A model generated the notes under the pieces. The model did no database searches, was not told the DNA's origin, and saw only the letters and a program-made list of their open reading frames with translations. A stretch of 64,000 nt of DNA, taken from positions 1-64,000 of the forward strand of contig JAXMAN010000001.1 of NCBI GenBank assembly GCA_046350355.1, given 5' to 3'. The translations under genes were made by a program, and so were the position numbers. This document shows, one piece after another, positions 34,221-43,224 of the stretch; the first letter of the stretch is position 1, and each line of letters starts with the position of its first letter. The DNA is from UBA966 sp046350355 (GTDB taxonomy: Bacteria; Planctomycetota; Phycisphaerae; Phycisphaerales; SM1A02).

Positions 34221-34859
34221 ATGAAGATCATCCCGACATCCCGCGGAGGACGCACTCGGCTCGCGGCGCTTCTCATCGCGCTCGCCGTGGGGTGCGCGTA
34301 CGCGCGGCTCGACCGGGTCGCGGCGGTCTACCTCTCGGATCTGCGCGAAGGCGACATCGTCTTCCAGTCCCTGCCGCATGCCGAGTTGGTGGATGCCATC
34401 GAAGGCGTCACCGAGTCGGAGTGGTCGCACTGCGGGATGCTCGTGATCGTGGACGGCCATTGGTGCGTGGCGGAGGCGATCGGCGAGGTGCGCTACACGC
34501 CGCTGTACATGTGGGTCTCGCGCGGACGCGGTGGCACGGTGGCTTCGTACCGGCTCAAGCAGCCTCCGCCAGGCTTGGGCGACACGATCCGAAGCGGCGT
34601 CGAACCGCTGCTGCGGCGTCCCTACGACTTCCGCTACGCGCCCGAAGACAACGAGATCTACTGCTCCGAGCTGGTCCACAAGGTGTACGACCGCGCGCTC
34701 GGGCTGAAGATCGGCGAATGGCAGACGCTCGGATCGCTGAACTGGCGGCCGTTCGAGCGCGTCATCCGCGACATGGAGGGCGGCGAGCTGCCGCTGGACC
34801 GATCCATGATCACGCCGGTGGAGCTGACGCGCAGCGCGCTCGTGGAGCGGGTCTACTAG
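34221..34859 (+). CDS. YiiX/YebB-like NlpC/P60-type cysteine hydrolase
   Basis: 212 aa. A hydrophobic N-terminus (LAALLIALAVGCAYA) suggests export. The permuted papain-like fold is indicated by LREGDIVFQSLP at the start, His at ~69 in EWSHCGMLVIVDG, and the nucleophile Cys at ~148 in IYCSELVHKVYD. Such YiiX-like proteins cleave amide or ester bonds, in some cases in cell-wall peptides or lipids. Substrate here unknown. Confidence 0.82.
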   Translation: MKIIPTSRGGRTRLAALLIALAVGCAYARLDRVAAVYLSDLREGDIVFQSLPHAELVDAIEGVTESEWSHCGMLVIVDGHWCVAEAIGEVRYTPLYMWVSRGRGGTVASYRLKQPPPGLGDTIRSGVEPLLRRPYDFRYAPEDNEIYCSELVHKVYDRALGLKIGEWQTLGSLNWRPFERVIRDMEGGELPLDRSMITPVELTRSALVERVY

Positions 34860-34902
34860 TGCGCGCGGGGCAATGGGCCGCCGTGGGTGCCCGCGCCCCT
34901 CA

Positions 34903-35328
34903 ATGATGGCAACGAGCAGCTCCATCAAGTGCCCGCACTGCGCGTACGACCTCTCGGGGACGGAGGGGTCGCGATGCCCGGAGTGCGGCGGCGTGTTCGA
35001 TCGGGACGCGCTGCTTCAGGCGGATCCGGGCGCGAGGTTCTTCCTCCGTGGCGTGCAGTACCCGGTCTCTGCGATCCTGGCGGCCATCCTCGGCTTCCTT
35101 GGCTTCGTGGGATTGAGCGTCCAGTCGAGTGCAAGCACTCCGATCGCCAACAGGATCCTCCAGCTCTTGATGATTCTCCCGATGGTGGCATCCATTTTCC
35201 TCGCAGAGCGCGGCATTCGTCGCGGAGCACTCTTCATCCAGGTGATCAGCGTGATCATCATCACGCTGCTCTCCGTCGTGTACTTCACGTCACTTGCACT
35301 GATAATCACAGACGCCATCCGACGCTGA
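34903..35328 (+). CDS. Membrane protein with N-terminal zinc ribbon
   Basis: 141 aa. The ribbon IKCPHCAYDLSGTEGSRCPECGGVFDRDAL opens the protein, followed by three hydrophobic segments. A longer reading from 34873 is possible. The CPxCxYDL...RCPECG ribbon with a following FDR is shared with proteins at 44.6 and 48.0 kb. Function unknown; such proteins are common in Phycisphaerae-like genomes. Confidence 0.75.
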   Translation: MMATSSSIKCPHCAYDLSGTEGSRCPECGGVFDRDALLQADPGARFFLRGVQYPVSAILAAILGFLGFVGLSVQSSASTPIANRILQLLMILPMVASIFLAERGIRRGALFIQVISVIIITLLSVVYFTSLALIITDAIRR

Positions 35329-35345
35329 GACGCACCGACGCTGGA

Positions 35346-35816
35346 ATGCCGATGCTCGAGATCCGCCCCGACGACCTCTCCTCCCCCGCGGTCCACGCGC
35401 TCATCGCGGAGCACCTCGCGGGCATGCACGGCCACACGCCGCCGGGGTACTCGCACGCGCTCGCGGTCGAGGGGCTGCGCGCGCCGGGAATCACCTTCTG
35501 GACGGCGTGGATCGACGGGCAGCTCTGCGGCTGCGGCGCGCTGAAGGCGCTCGGCGCGAGCGCGGGTGAGGTGAAGTCGATGCGCACGCGCGCGGCCTTC
35601 CTGCGCCGGGGCGTGGGCCAGGCGGTGCTCGACGCGATCGTCGCCGCGGCGCGCGAGCGCGGGTACGCGCACCTATATCTGGAGACGGGGACGGGCGAAG
35701 GATTCGCGGCCGCGCATGCGCTGTACCTGCGCAACGGCTTCGAGTGGTGCGGGCCGTTTGGCGATTATGTGGCGACCGACTTCAATGTGTTCATGGTGAA
35801 GGCGTTGACCGCATGA
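35346..35816 (+). CDS. GNAT family N-acetyltransferase
   Basis: 156 aa. The acetyl-CoA loop is in MRTRAAFLRRGVGQAVLDAIVAAARERGY (RRGVGQA), with the family end YLRNGFEWCGPFGDYVATDFNVFMVKAL. It resembles PhnO/YjhQ-like acetyltransferases (FWTAWIDGQLCGCGALKAL). Substrate unknown. The following HAD gene starts in an ATGA overlap with its stop, so the two are coupled. Confidence 0.87.
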   Translation: MPMLEIRPDDLSSPAVHALIAEHLAGMHGHTPPGYSHALAVEGLRAPGITFWTAWIDGQLCGCGALKALGASAGEVKSMRTRAAFLRRGVGQAVLDAIVAAARERGYAHLYLETGTGEGFAAAHALYLRNGFEWCGPFGDYVATDFNVFMVKALTA

Positions 35817-36463
35817 ACAGCTCGACCCCCTCCCCCCGCACGATCGTCTTCGACCTCGACGGCACGCTCAGCGATCCGGCGGACGGCATCGGTCGCTCCT
35901 TCGACTTCGCGCTCACCGCGTTCGGCTACCCGCCGTTGCCTGCGGGCGCGCTCTCGCGCTACATCGGTCCGCCGCTCGACCGGTCGTTCCGCATCATCAC
36001 GGGCGCGCAGGACGAGGCGCTCGTCGCGCGCCTGGTCGCGAAGTACCGCGAGCGCTACGCGCAGGTCGGTTACGCGGAGAACACGATGTATCCCGGCATC
36101 CCAGAGGCGCTCGAGGCGCTCGCGCAGCGCGGGCATCGACTGGGCGTCTGCACCTCCAAGCGCGTCGACTTCGCGGAGCAGATCCTCGAGCTCTTCGGGA
36201 TCCGCGCGCGCTTCGAGTTCGTGAGCGGCGGCGAGACGGGCGTCGCGAAGGACCACCAGCTCGCGCAGCTCCTGCGACGCGGCGCGATCGACGCGCGCGC
36301 GCTGATGATCGGCGACCGCGCCTTCGACATCGACGCGGCGCGCGCGAACGGGCTCGACTCCGCGGGCGTGCTCTGGGGACACGGCAGCCGCGAGGAGCTC
36401 GTCACCGCCGGCGCGGGTCGGCTGCTGGAGCGGGTGGAGGAGCTGCGGATGCTCGCGGGATGA
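35813..36463 (+). CDS. HAD-superfamily phosphatase (phosphoglycolate phosphatase-like)
   Basis: 216 aa. Motif I is VFDLDGTLSD with Asp14 and Asp16; motif II is the Thr/Ser of LGVCTSKR; motif III is Lys in GVAKDHQL; motif IV is MIGDRAFDIDAA. The cap region PADGIGRSFDFALTAFGYPPLP matches the Gph-like branch that hydrolyses phosphoglycolate or related small phosphate esters. Its start overlaps the GNAT stop (ATGA). Confidence 0.88.
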   Translation: MNSSTPSPRTIVFDLDGTLSDPADGIGRSFDFALTAFGYPPLPAGALSRYIGPPLDRSFRIITGAQDEALVARLVAKYRERYAQVGYAENTMYPGIPEALEALAQRGHRLGVCTSKRVDFAEQILELFGIRARFEFVSGGETGVAKDHQLAQLLRRGAIDARALMIGDRAFDIDAARANGLDSAGVLWGHGSREELVTAGAGRLLERVEELRMLAG

Positions 36464-36617
36464 GCGGCGGCGGGCCTGGGGCGGTGGTGCGCGCGAATTC
36501 TCGGCAATCCGGGCCGATTCCCAGGGCGGACTCGCCGCCGGCCCACCGTACCCTGCACGAGCGCCGCAGGGCCCTCGCCGGGCTCCGGCGCGTGTCCGCG
36601 GGAAACGGAGGCTGACA

Positions 36618-38372
36618 ATGACGCATCGCGTGGGTGGATCGAACCGGTCGTCGCCGTCGTCGTGGTGGTTGCCGTGCGGTGTGGCGCTCGCATGCTGCGT
36701 CGCGCCCGCGTGCATCGTCGCGCCCGCCGCGGCGCAGACCGAACCATGGACCAGCTCCACTGGCAAGGTGTGGCAGAGCGCCATCGTCGACCTCTACCAG
36801 CACCAGCGCTGGGGCAAGACCGAGGCCGGCGGCGAGAACGACAGCGACTGGGAGGCGAAGGTGAAGGTGACCAGCGGCGTGGTCAGCTTCGACCCCGCGA
36901 GTCCCGGCGGCTGGTGCCGCGTCGCGGCGTTCTGCACCTCGTTCCTGTACTGGAACACGCAGGGCTACACCGGACTGCAGCCCAGCGGGAACACCAATCC
37001 CACCTGGCTCGCGAGCGCGAACACCGCGATGAAGGACTTCGCGATCTTCAGCTTCCGGCCTGACAAGCCCGCCGCGGAACGCCAGCCGAAGGCGTGGCTG
37101 AAGAGCCAGGGGCACGGCGAGGAGAAGGGCGTCAGCAAGCGCACCGACTTCCCCAAGAAGGGCCTGATCTTCACTGAGTACTTCCGCGACGGCATCGTCC
37201 TGAAGTACCGCTCCTCCGACGGCACCGAGCGCAAGGCGAATCCCACCGTCGGTCCGCCGGCGAAGCTGGTCGATTTCATGGCCGCGGAGTTCCGGCGCGG
37301 GAACTCGGTCTCGCTCTACCTCACGCGCATCAGCGGCGGCAGCTACAGCACGCTGCTCTGGTGGAGCCAGTACCACAACGTCTCGCTCGGCGGGTACGAC
37401 AGCAGCAACGGCTGGACGCTGTACTTCGCCGATCCGGACAGCAACAAGGGCAACGGCGACGCAAACGCGGGCTGGCGTTCGAAGACCCGCCCCGACACCG
37501 CGATCAGCGACCGCAAGTACATCCCTTGGGACGGGAGCAAGGACCCGGTGCCCGTCGCGATCCCTGGCGCGGGCGATCCGCCGGCCGATCCGACCAACCT
37601 CGCGAGCGTCTACTTCACCGCGAAAATGTCGCCGAACACGCGGCTGATCGACGAGAACGTCGCGGCGAACGCGCGCTTCAAGAACGTCGCGCTCGACCGC
37701 ATCGAGGTGATCTCGCCGGTGCCCGCGGCGCCCAAGGCGACGCCACCGGCCGCGAAGCAAACCGACCTTCCCGGCGTCTTCACCTTCGATGTCACGGCGG
37801 GGCCGGTCGGATCGATCGACGACCTGTGGATCATCCCCACGCGCGGCGTGGACGCGAGCTTCCCCGCGAGCTTCGTCGTGGACGATCCCGCGTACGGCGG
37901 CGGCGTCTGGACGGTGCAGGTGATCGGCGATGGCGTGCCCTACGAGGATCCGATGGGCAACACGCGCACGCATGGGCTCGTGCGCATCACGCTCGCGAGC
38001 GGACAGCCGCTGGGCAACGTCGTCGGCACGCTGACCTTCCGCATGGCGCAGTCCTGGGTCCCGATGACCGATGGGTACGACGTGCTCTTCCGCGCGCCAC
38101 CCTCCCGCAGCGATGTGCATGCGCCGACGCTCTACCTCGTGCGCGCCTTCGGCGATGCGGTGGTGACGAACGCCCCCTTCGAGCAGGACACGATCAGCAG
38201 CGCGTGCGCAGCGGACCTGGACGAGGACGGCGTCGTCGACGGCGCGGACCTGGGCATCCTCCTCGCGAAGTGGGGCAACAGCGATCCGTACCCCGCGGAC
38301 CTCGACGGCAACGGCGTCGTGGACGGCGCGGACCTCGGGCTGCTGCTTGCGGCGTGGGGGCCGTGTCCGTAG
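36618..38372 (+). CDS. Secreted protein with C-terminal dockerin-like repeats
   Basis: 584 aa; GGAGG lies 6 nt before the ATG. A signal peptide ends near APAAAQT (~40). The body (~41-525) is beta-rich with no family that I recognise. It contains SGGSYSTLLWWSQYHNVSLGG, which suggests a papain-like or other secreted domain. The last ~50 residues hold two 22-residue-type calcium loops, DLDEDGVVDGADL and DLDGNGVVDGADL, spaced as in type I dockerins. In planctomycetes such tails occur on many exported proteins without a cellulosome, probably as a cell-surface or protein-export tag (inference). Confidence 0.8.
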   Translation: MTHRVGGSNRSSPSSWWLPCGVALACCVAPACIVAPAAAQTEPWTSSTGKVWQSAIVDLYQHQRWGKTEAGGENDSDWEAKVKVTSGVVSFDPASPGGWCRVAAFCTSFLYWNTQGYTGLQPSGNTNPTWLASANTAMKDFAIFSFRPDKPAAERQPKAWLKSQGHGEEKGVSKRTDFPKKGLIFTEYFRDGIVLKYRSSDGTERKANPTVGPPAKLVDFMAAEFRRGNSVSLYLTRISGGSYSTLLWWSQYHNVSLGGYDSSNGWTLYFADPDSNKGNGDANAGWRSKTRPDTAISDRKYIPWDGSKDPVPVAIPGAGDPPADPTNLASVYFTAKMSPNTRLIDENVAANARFKNVALDRIEVISPVPAAPKATPPAAKQTDLPGVFTFDVTAGPVGSIDDLWIIPTRGVDASFPASFVVDDPAYGGGVWTVQVIGDGVPYEDPMGNTRTHGLVRITLASGQPLGNVVGTLTFRMAQSWVPMTDGYDVLFRAPPSRSDVHAPTLYLVRAFGDAVVTNAPFEQDTISSACAADLDEDGVVDGADLGILLAKWGNSDPYPADLDGNGVVDGADLGLLLAAWGPCP

Positions 38373-38417
38373 CGAACTGCGAGAGCGCTGCGCGCGCCTC
38401 GCACCGCGATCGCACCC

Positions 38418-39356
38418 ATGGAGTTCGTCGCCCTCATCCTCGCCGTGCCCGCGACGCTCCTCGCGTCGTGCATCTACATCGCGATGCTCGCGGCGGCGCT
38501 TCGCGTGCTGCCGGGGATCGCGCGGCCGCTGGCGGCCGGCTCCGCGATCGCGCTGGCGTGCGTCGCCATCGAGCTCGTCTTTCTCGCGTGCTACGGTCCG
38601 CTCGAGACCTACGCGCGGCTTGGGCGCCCGTATGTCGCGATCCACTTCATCGCGTTCTTCCTCGGCCCGCCGGCGGCCGCGAACCTGGCGTACCTCGCGC
38701 TGATGCGGATGAAGCGGCCGATGTGGAGCTCGATCGTGGCGGCGCTCGCGCTCTGCTGGCCGGCGAGCATGATCGCCGTCGGGATGAACTTCTGGGTCGA
38801 CGAGGGGATCGTCGGCGTCGACGCCGGTCGGCCCTTCTACATGGTGCCACCGCCGCCCGTCGCGCTCACGGCCGCGCGCCGCGCCGCGTATGAGGATGTG
38901 TTGGAGTTTCGCAACGGCACGGCGCTCGCGCTGCGCGCGAAGGCGCTCGAACGCCTGTGGGCCGCGGGCACCGATGCCTTCCCGGCCCTGCTCGCGCATC
39001 TGGACGACACTCGGCCCATTCCCTTTGATCTCTATGGCGGGGATTGGGGGAGCACGAACGGCGCGGTCGATCTGCCCCTTGGCGTGATCTGCTTCGATCT
39101 CCTTCAAACGCAGATCGAAGGCAACTGGCCGAAGGCCTACCGTGGCGCCGAGATCCTGACGCCGGCGAACATCGAGCAGTGGCTCGCGGCGCACGATGGC
39201 GCGAGCCTCGCCGAGCTCCGCGCCGCGGCCGCGCGCGACGAGCTCGCGGCGGTCGAGCGGCAGATCGCGGCGAACGGCGCGACGGAGTACCTGGAGGATT
39301 TGCGCGCGTTCTTCGAGGAGCGCGTGAAGGAGAGCGCGAAGAAGCCGGCACCATGA
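38418..39356 (+). CDS. Membrane protein with large C-terminal soluble region
   Basis: 312 aa. Four hydrophobic segments occupy residues ~1-135 (FVALILAVPATLLASCIYIAML, AGSAIALACVAIELVFLACY, VAIHFIAFFLGPPAAANLAYL, SIVAALALCWPASMIAVGM). The C-terminal half is charged and helical (ALRAKALERLWAAGTDAFPALLAHLDD) and may be a HEAT-like stretch. No family recognised. It is followed 32 nt later by a DUF2200 gene. Confidence 0.65.
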   Translation: MEFVALILAVPATLLASCIYIAMLAAALRVLPGIARPLAAGSAIALACVAIELVFLACYGPLETYARLGRPYVAIHFIAFFLGPPAAANLAYLALMRMKRPMWSSIVAALALCWPASMIAVGMNFWVDEGIVGVDAGRPFYMVPPPPVALTAARRAAYEDVLEFRNGTALALRAKALERLWAAGTDAFPALLAHLDDTRPIPFDLYGGDWGSTNGAVDLPLGVICFDLLQTQIEGNWPKAYRGAEILTPANIEQWLAAHDGASLAELRAAAARDELAAVERQIAANGATEYLEDLRAFFEERVKESAKKPAP

Positions 39357-39373
39357 ATGGCCACCGGTCGCCA

Positions 39374-39379
39374 TACACT
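39374..39379 (+). promoter_or_regulatory. -10 element TACACT before the DUF2200 gene
   Basis: TACACT ends 9 nt before the ATG at 39389, in the short-leader arrangement seen before several other genes. No good -35 is visible. Confidence 0.35.
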
Positions 39380-39388
39380 CGCCCCGCC

Positions 39389-39739
39389 ATGCCCGCCCAT
39401 CGCATCTTCGCCACGCCCTTCGCCTCGGTCTATCCGCTCTACCTGCAGAAGGTCGAGCGCAAGGGCCGCAGCAAGGAGGAGCTCGACACCGTGATCTGCT
39501 GGCTCACCGGCTACGACGCGAAGGGGCTGCAGAAGCAGATCGCGCAGAAGACGGATTTCGAGGGCTTCTTCGCCGCCGCGCCGCGCATGCATCCCAACTG
39601 CGGACTGATCACCGGCGTCGTCTGCGGCGTGCGCGTCGAGGAGGTCGAGGATCCGCTGATGAAGAAGATCCGGCTGCTGGACAAGCTCGTCGACGAGCTG
39701 GCGAAGGGCAAGGCGATGGAGAAGGTGCTGCGGGGCTGA
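39389..39739 (+). CDS. DUF2200 family protein
   Basis: 116 aa, the full length of the DUF2200 family. The sequence HRIFATPFASVYPLYLQKVERKGRSKEELDTVICWLTGYD and CGVRVEEVEDPLMKKIRLLDKLVDELAKGKAMEKVLR is strongly characteristic. These small cytoplasmic helical proteins have no established biochemical role. Confidence 0.93.
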   Translation: MPAHRIFATPFASVYPLYLQKVERKGRSKEELDTVICWLTGYDAKGLQKQIAQKTDFEGFFAAAPRMHPNCGLITGVVCGVRVEEVEDPLMKKIRLLDKLVDELAKGKAMEKVLRG

Positions 39740-39754
39740 GGGCAGAAGCGACCC

Positions 39755-40525
39755 ATGAGCGCGAACGGACCTGCCCGACCGAAGTTCTCGCCGCTCTGGA
39801 TTTTCGCGGCTGCGATCATCGCGACACTCGTCGGCTGCATCGTCCTCGTGCTTGGCCTGAACTATCTCGCCGCGGAGCATGGCCGCCGCATCATGGAGAG
39901 TACGGCTCCACCTGCCCCGTCCCCTTTGTCCGCGCCAGAGATCGCGCGCAAGGACCGGGCCGCGCTCGTGGAGCTCCTGCGGCGGGCGACCGAGCTGAGT
40001 CGCAAGCTGCAGCAGGACTACTTTGACTCGATCGTGGATGCGGGCATCCTTGGTATCCGCGACCTCGAGCGCATTCAGAAGGATGAGGCGATGGCAGAGA
40101 CCCGCGAGATCGTCCGTCGCGCGCATGCCGCCATCGATCGCCATCGGGAGGCGATGGCAGCTCTTCGGACACGGGCACGCGATATCGTTGCCGACTCTGG
40201 TCTCAGTCCTGAGTCGATGAAGCAGGCGCTCGGCCTCTTCGAGGAGCAGATGGCCGACCGAGCGGAGCTCCAGGCGCAATCACTCGTGCTGGAGCTCCGT
40301 ACGCTCGACGCGATCTCTGATCTGGTCGAGTACCTCGGCGCCCACCGGGACGAATGGCAGATCCGCGACGGAGAGCTCGACTGGAAGGTGGGGCGAGTGC
40401 CCGAGGGCTACCAGGAGGTCGAGCGTCGTCTCCGCGCAGCCAATCTCGAACAACGCGAGTTCATCAAAAGGGACGCGGAAGAGCTGCAGAGGCTTCGCGA
40501 GCGCTTCGAGGAACGCTCCCCCTGA
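39755..40525 (+). CDS. Single-span membrane protein with coiled coil (paralogue 1)
   Basis: 256 aa. One helix (LWIFAAAIIATLVGCIVLVLGLNYL, residues ~13-37) anchors a long helical region with predicted coiled coil (RAALVELLRRATELSRKLQQDY, AETREIVRRAHAAIDRHREAMAALRTRARDI). It is related to the next gene: both have the order helix, linker, QQ(D/E)Y, DAxxxxxIxD-like, and the end VEYLGAHRDEWQIRDGELDW against VEFLGSHRGSWSAVNGQFEF. Probably a tandem duplication. Function unknown. Confidence 0.7.
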   Translation: MSANGPARPKFSPLWIFAAAIIATLVGCIVLVLGLNYLAAEHGRRIMESTAPPAPSPLSAPEIARKDRAALVELLRRATELSRKLQQDYFDSIVDAGILGIRDLERIQKDEAMAETREIVRRAHAAIDRHREAMAALRTRARDIVADSGLSPESMKQALGLFEEQMADRAELQAQSLVLELRTLDAISDLVEYLGAHRDEWQIRDGELDWKVGRVPEGYQEVERRLRAANLEQREFIKRDAEELQRLRERFEERSP

Positions 40526-40673
40526 TCGCCACGGTCGGCGCGCTTGTGTGGGGCGCGAACCCTCGCGGCCGCGCCGCAGTCCGAGATACCATCCCCGCGG
40601 GGGACCCGCGCCCCCGCAGGCGCGCCCACTGCAGGACGGCCTGATTCCAGGTCCAAACGCTGAGGTGCACACA

Positions 40674-41534
40674 ATGGGCGGCGCTCCGGTCAAGAATCCA
40701 CTGTGGCTGAATCTGGTCGCCATCGCGGGCGGCATCCTGGGATGCAGCGTGCTCGGAGGAGGCGTGTTCCTCATGAGCGCGGGGCTCCAGGAGGTCGGCG
40801 CCGCGCAGCCGGAGAAGGTCTCCGCGAACGACCGCGCGCAGATGCAGGCGGAGATGCGCGCGTCGATGGATCTGCTCGAGGCCGCGGCGAATGGCGAGTC
40901 GCCCGAGGCCGTCGCCGCGAAGGCGGCGGCGACTGCTCCCGTCGGTGCTCCGGCGGGTGGTGCGGGCGGCGATGCACAGGCGCTGAGCAAGCTGATGCGC
41001 GACATCGTCACGAGCTCGCTGGCCGCGCAGCAGGAGTACCAGAAGGCGATCGAGGACATTGGGATCGCGCGGCTGCTCGACGCGAAGCGCGTCGACGAGG
41101 ACACATCGCTGCGCGAAAGCCGCGCGATGGTCCGTAAGGCACGCGAGGCGGTGCAGCGCATGCGCGAGAAGATCCCGGAGATGCAGGCGAGGGCGCGCGA
41201 GACGATCGAGAAGTCGTCGCTCTCCGACCCTGCCAAGCGCCAGGCGCTCCGCGGTTTCGATGCGTCCCGAAAGCAGAATGACGCGGTTGCGCAGGAGAGC
41301 GTGGATCTCGAGGCGCAGATGATCGATGGCCTCTCGGAGGCGGTGGAGTTCCTGGGGTCGCACCGCGGCTCGTGGAGCGCGGTGAACGGGCAGTTCGAGT
41401 TCACCGACCAGGGCGCGCTCGACGAGTACGAGGCGATCCTCCAGCGGGTCGACGAGCTCGGGAAGAAGCAGCAGGCGCTCGCCGCGCAGCTCATGCAGCG
41501 GCAGCGCGAGCGGATCGACCAGATGGGGCGGTGA
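40674..41534 (+). CDS. Single-span membrane protein with coiled coil (paralogue 2)
   Basis: 286 aa. An N-terminal helix (LWLNLVAIAGGILGCSVLGGGVFLM) is followed by an Ala-rich linker and a long helical domain (REAVQRMREKIPEMQARARETIEKSSLSDPAKRQALRGFDASRKQND), ending in QRVDELGKKQQALAAQLMQRQRERIDQ. It shares its order and C-terminal EFLGSHRGSWS motif with the preceding gene. The 148 nt between the two hold no gene. Function unknown. Confidence 0.7.
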   Translation: MGGAPVKNPLWLNLVAIAGGILGCSVLGGGVFLMSAGLQEVGAAQPEKVSANDRAQMQAEMRASMDLLEAAANGESPEAVAAKAAATAPVGAPAGGAGGDAQALSKLMRDIVTSSLAAQQEYQKAIEDIGIARLLDAKRVDEDTSLRESRAMVRKAREAVQRMREKIPEMQARARETIEKSSLSDPAKRQALRGFDASRKQNDAVAQESVDLEAQMIDGLSEAVEFLGSHRGSWSAVNGQFEFTDQGALDEYEAILQRVDELGKKQQALAAQLMQRQRERIDQMGR

Positions 41535-41563
41535 AGATCGCCGGCGATCATGGAGGATCGACG

Positions 41564-42121
41564 ATGAAGGCGGGCCGATCGACGGTGCAGGTCTGGATCG
41601 CGGCGGCAATCGCCGGCGCGACCGTGGTGGGCGCGATCGGACTGGACGCGGGTCGACGGAGCGCGGTGGCGTCGCAGGAGCCGCCGACTCGGCAGCAGTC
41701 GGAGCTCTCGCTGCGAACGCAGGGAAAGCCGGGGCTTGAGGCGGTGCGCGTCGCGGCCGAGCAGGAGGCGCGCGCGGACATCGCGGCGGGCAAGTACCGC
41801 GTGCTGACCTATGGGCTCCCCTCGCTCGAGAGCTTCCGTGCGCACGACCTGCTGGAGGAGCGGCACGGCATCGTCGTCGAGCCGATCGCCGGGTGCATCA
41901 TCGACGAGGAGATCGCGGTGCGCGCGAAGGCGTACAACGCCGTCTCCCGCCCCGCGATCGAGCGGAAGTTTGGCAAGGATGTCTTCGAGAGGGCGCGCCG
42001 CGAGGCGCAGGAAGCGTCGGTTCTTCGGGTCGGCAACCTGACGAAGCGGGTCGATGAGATCAGCGCGGCCAGGGAGGGCCGCGACGCGCGCGAGCAGAGT
42101 GCTCCCGCCGGCTCGCCGTGA
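41564..42121 (+). CDS. Exported hypothetical protein
   Basis: 185 aa; GGAGG lies 7 nt before the ATG. An earlier GTG at 41531 is in frame and would overlap the previous stop. A hydrophobic N-terminus (VQVWIAAAIAGATVVGAIGL) suggests export or anchoring. The remainder (KYRVLTYGLPSLESFRAHDLLEERHGIVVEPIAGCIIDEEIAVRAKAYNA) is a compact alpha/beta domain without a family that I recognise. Same direction as its neighbours, probably one transcript. Confidence 0.65.
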   Translation: MKAGRSTVQVWIAAAIAGATVVGAIGLDAGRRSAVASQEPPTRQQSELSLRTQGKPGLEAVRVAAEQEARADIAAGKYRVLTYGLPSLESFRAHDLLEERHGIVVEPIAGCIIDEEIAVRAKAYNAVSRPAIERKFGKDVFERARREAQEASVLRVGNLTKRVDEISAAREGRDAREQSAPAGSP

Positions 42122-42135
42122 TCGAGGCACACACC

Positions 42136-42444
42136 ATGCAACCGACCCCCTTCCAGCTCCGCGCGCTCAAGATCTACCGCGAGTACCACGCGAACGGCTA
42201 CTCGGTCGCGCGGGGGGTCCGGCTCTCCGTGCGGGGATGGTTCGTGATCGTGATTGTTGCCGGCGGACTCTCGGCGCTGCTTGCAATGCTCAGCCCAGTG
42301 GGTGCCGCACTCTGCGTGGGCATGCTCCTGGGTGCGCTGCTGCGCGACCTCCGCGCGCTCGTCACGGCGAAGCGCCTGTGGCCCGTCACGCGCGAGATCA
42401 TCGACTGGTCGCGCGTGGACGCGTTGATCGGGGACCGGTCGTAG
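42136..42444 (+). CDS. Small membrane protein
   Basis: 102 aa. Two adjacent helices (WFVIVIVAGGLSALLAMLSPVGAALCVGMLLGALL) lie between a basic N-terminus and a polar C-terminus (LVTAKRLWPVTREIIDWSRVDALI). An ATG at 42118 is also in frame. No family recognised. Confidence 0.6.
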   Translation: MQPTPFQLRALKIYREYHANGYSVARGVRLSVRGWFVIVIVAGGLSALLAMLSPVGAALCVGMLLGALLRDLRALVTAKRLWPVTREIIDWSRVDALIGDRS

Positions 42445-42495
42445 GGCACGCACGCAACGGCTAGACTTCATGCACTCAATCTGGGGAGGTCACTC

Positions 42496-42831
42496 GTGAT
42501 CGCGATCATCTTGGACTCAATCATCCTGGCGGTGCTGCTGAAGCGGTTGAGCGACGCTGAGCCGGGCGTGGTGAGCGTCGTCGCGCTTTCACTTGGAACC
42601 GCGGTCGTGACGGCCCTCCTTGCGGCGATGTGCATTCCGTCCATGGGGCTCGCGGGCGTCTTCGTGGGGATCGCGATGGGATCGGCCGCTCTGGGCATCG
42701 CGGTCTCGATGTTCTACGGCGTCGATCTGCGGCGCTGCTTCCTCATCGCGGGCCTGTACATGGTCCTCAGCATCGCCGTGAACATCGGGGTGAACCTCCT
42801 GATGGATGCGGCGACGTCGACCGGGCAGTGA
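42496..42831 (+). CDS. Small four-helix membrane protein
   Basis: 111 aa from GTG, with GGGGAGG 6 nt upstream. Nearly the whole length is hydrophobic, giving three to four helices (IAIILDSIILAVLL, VVSVVALSLGTAVVTALLAAM, LAGVFVGIAMGSAALGIAVSMF, LIAGLYMVLSIAVNIGVNLLM). No family recognised. Confidence 0.65.
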   Translation: MIAIILDSIILAVLLKRLSDAEPGVVSVVALSLGTAVVTALLAAMCIPSMGLAGVFVGIAMGSAALGIAVSMFYGVDLRRCFLIAGLYMVLSIAVNIGVNLLMDAATSTGQ

Positions 42832-42852
42832 GCGAACGGGAGAGACACTCCG

Positions 42853-43188
42853 ATGCATGACAAACGCTCTGCGCACTTCATCACGCTGTTTCAAGAGCTC
42901 GGCATCGAGTGCCGGCGAAGGGGAGACGGACGAATCGACAACAAGGCGCCGCTGCGCATTGGCGGAGCTTCACTCCAGATCTACTTCAATGAAGCGACCG
43001 AGACTCGCGACGCGTACTTCGCTGCGAACGAGAACTTCTATCGCGGGTTCGGCTGGTCTGGCTGCTGGAGACCGGCGGATGTCGATCCCCTCGAAGAGGG
43101 CTACCACAAGGTCGTGCCAACTCCGGGCCGCGAGCGGGAGGCGCTGGAGTTGCTCATCGCGCATCTGAAGCGCACTAGCCGGGCCTAG
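42853..43188 (+). CDS. Hypothetical cytoplasmic protein
   Basis: 111 aa with an ordered, mixed alpha/beta composition (RSAHFITLFQELGIECRRRGDGRIDNKAPLRIGGASLQIYFNEATETRDAYFA) and no signal or membrane segment. A helix near the end (EREALELLIAHLKR) is plausible. No family recognised. It lies 21 nt after a small membrane-protein gene. Confidence 0.6.
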   Translation: MHDKRSAHFITLFQELGIECRRRGDGRIDNKAPLRIGGASLQIYFNEATETRDAYFAANENFYRGFGWSGCWRPADVDPLEEGYHKVVPTPGREREALELLIAHLKRTSRA

Positions 43189-43224
43189 GACCATGCGTCT
43201 CGAGGCCGGCAGAATGACTGTTCC

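Noticed and set aside
42460..42495. TAGACT before the GTG at 42496 as another short-leader promoter
   Set aside because: The distance is too long for that class and a normal GGGGAGG ribosome site is present.
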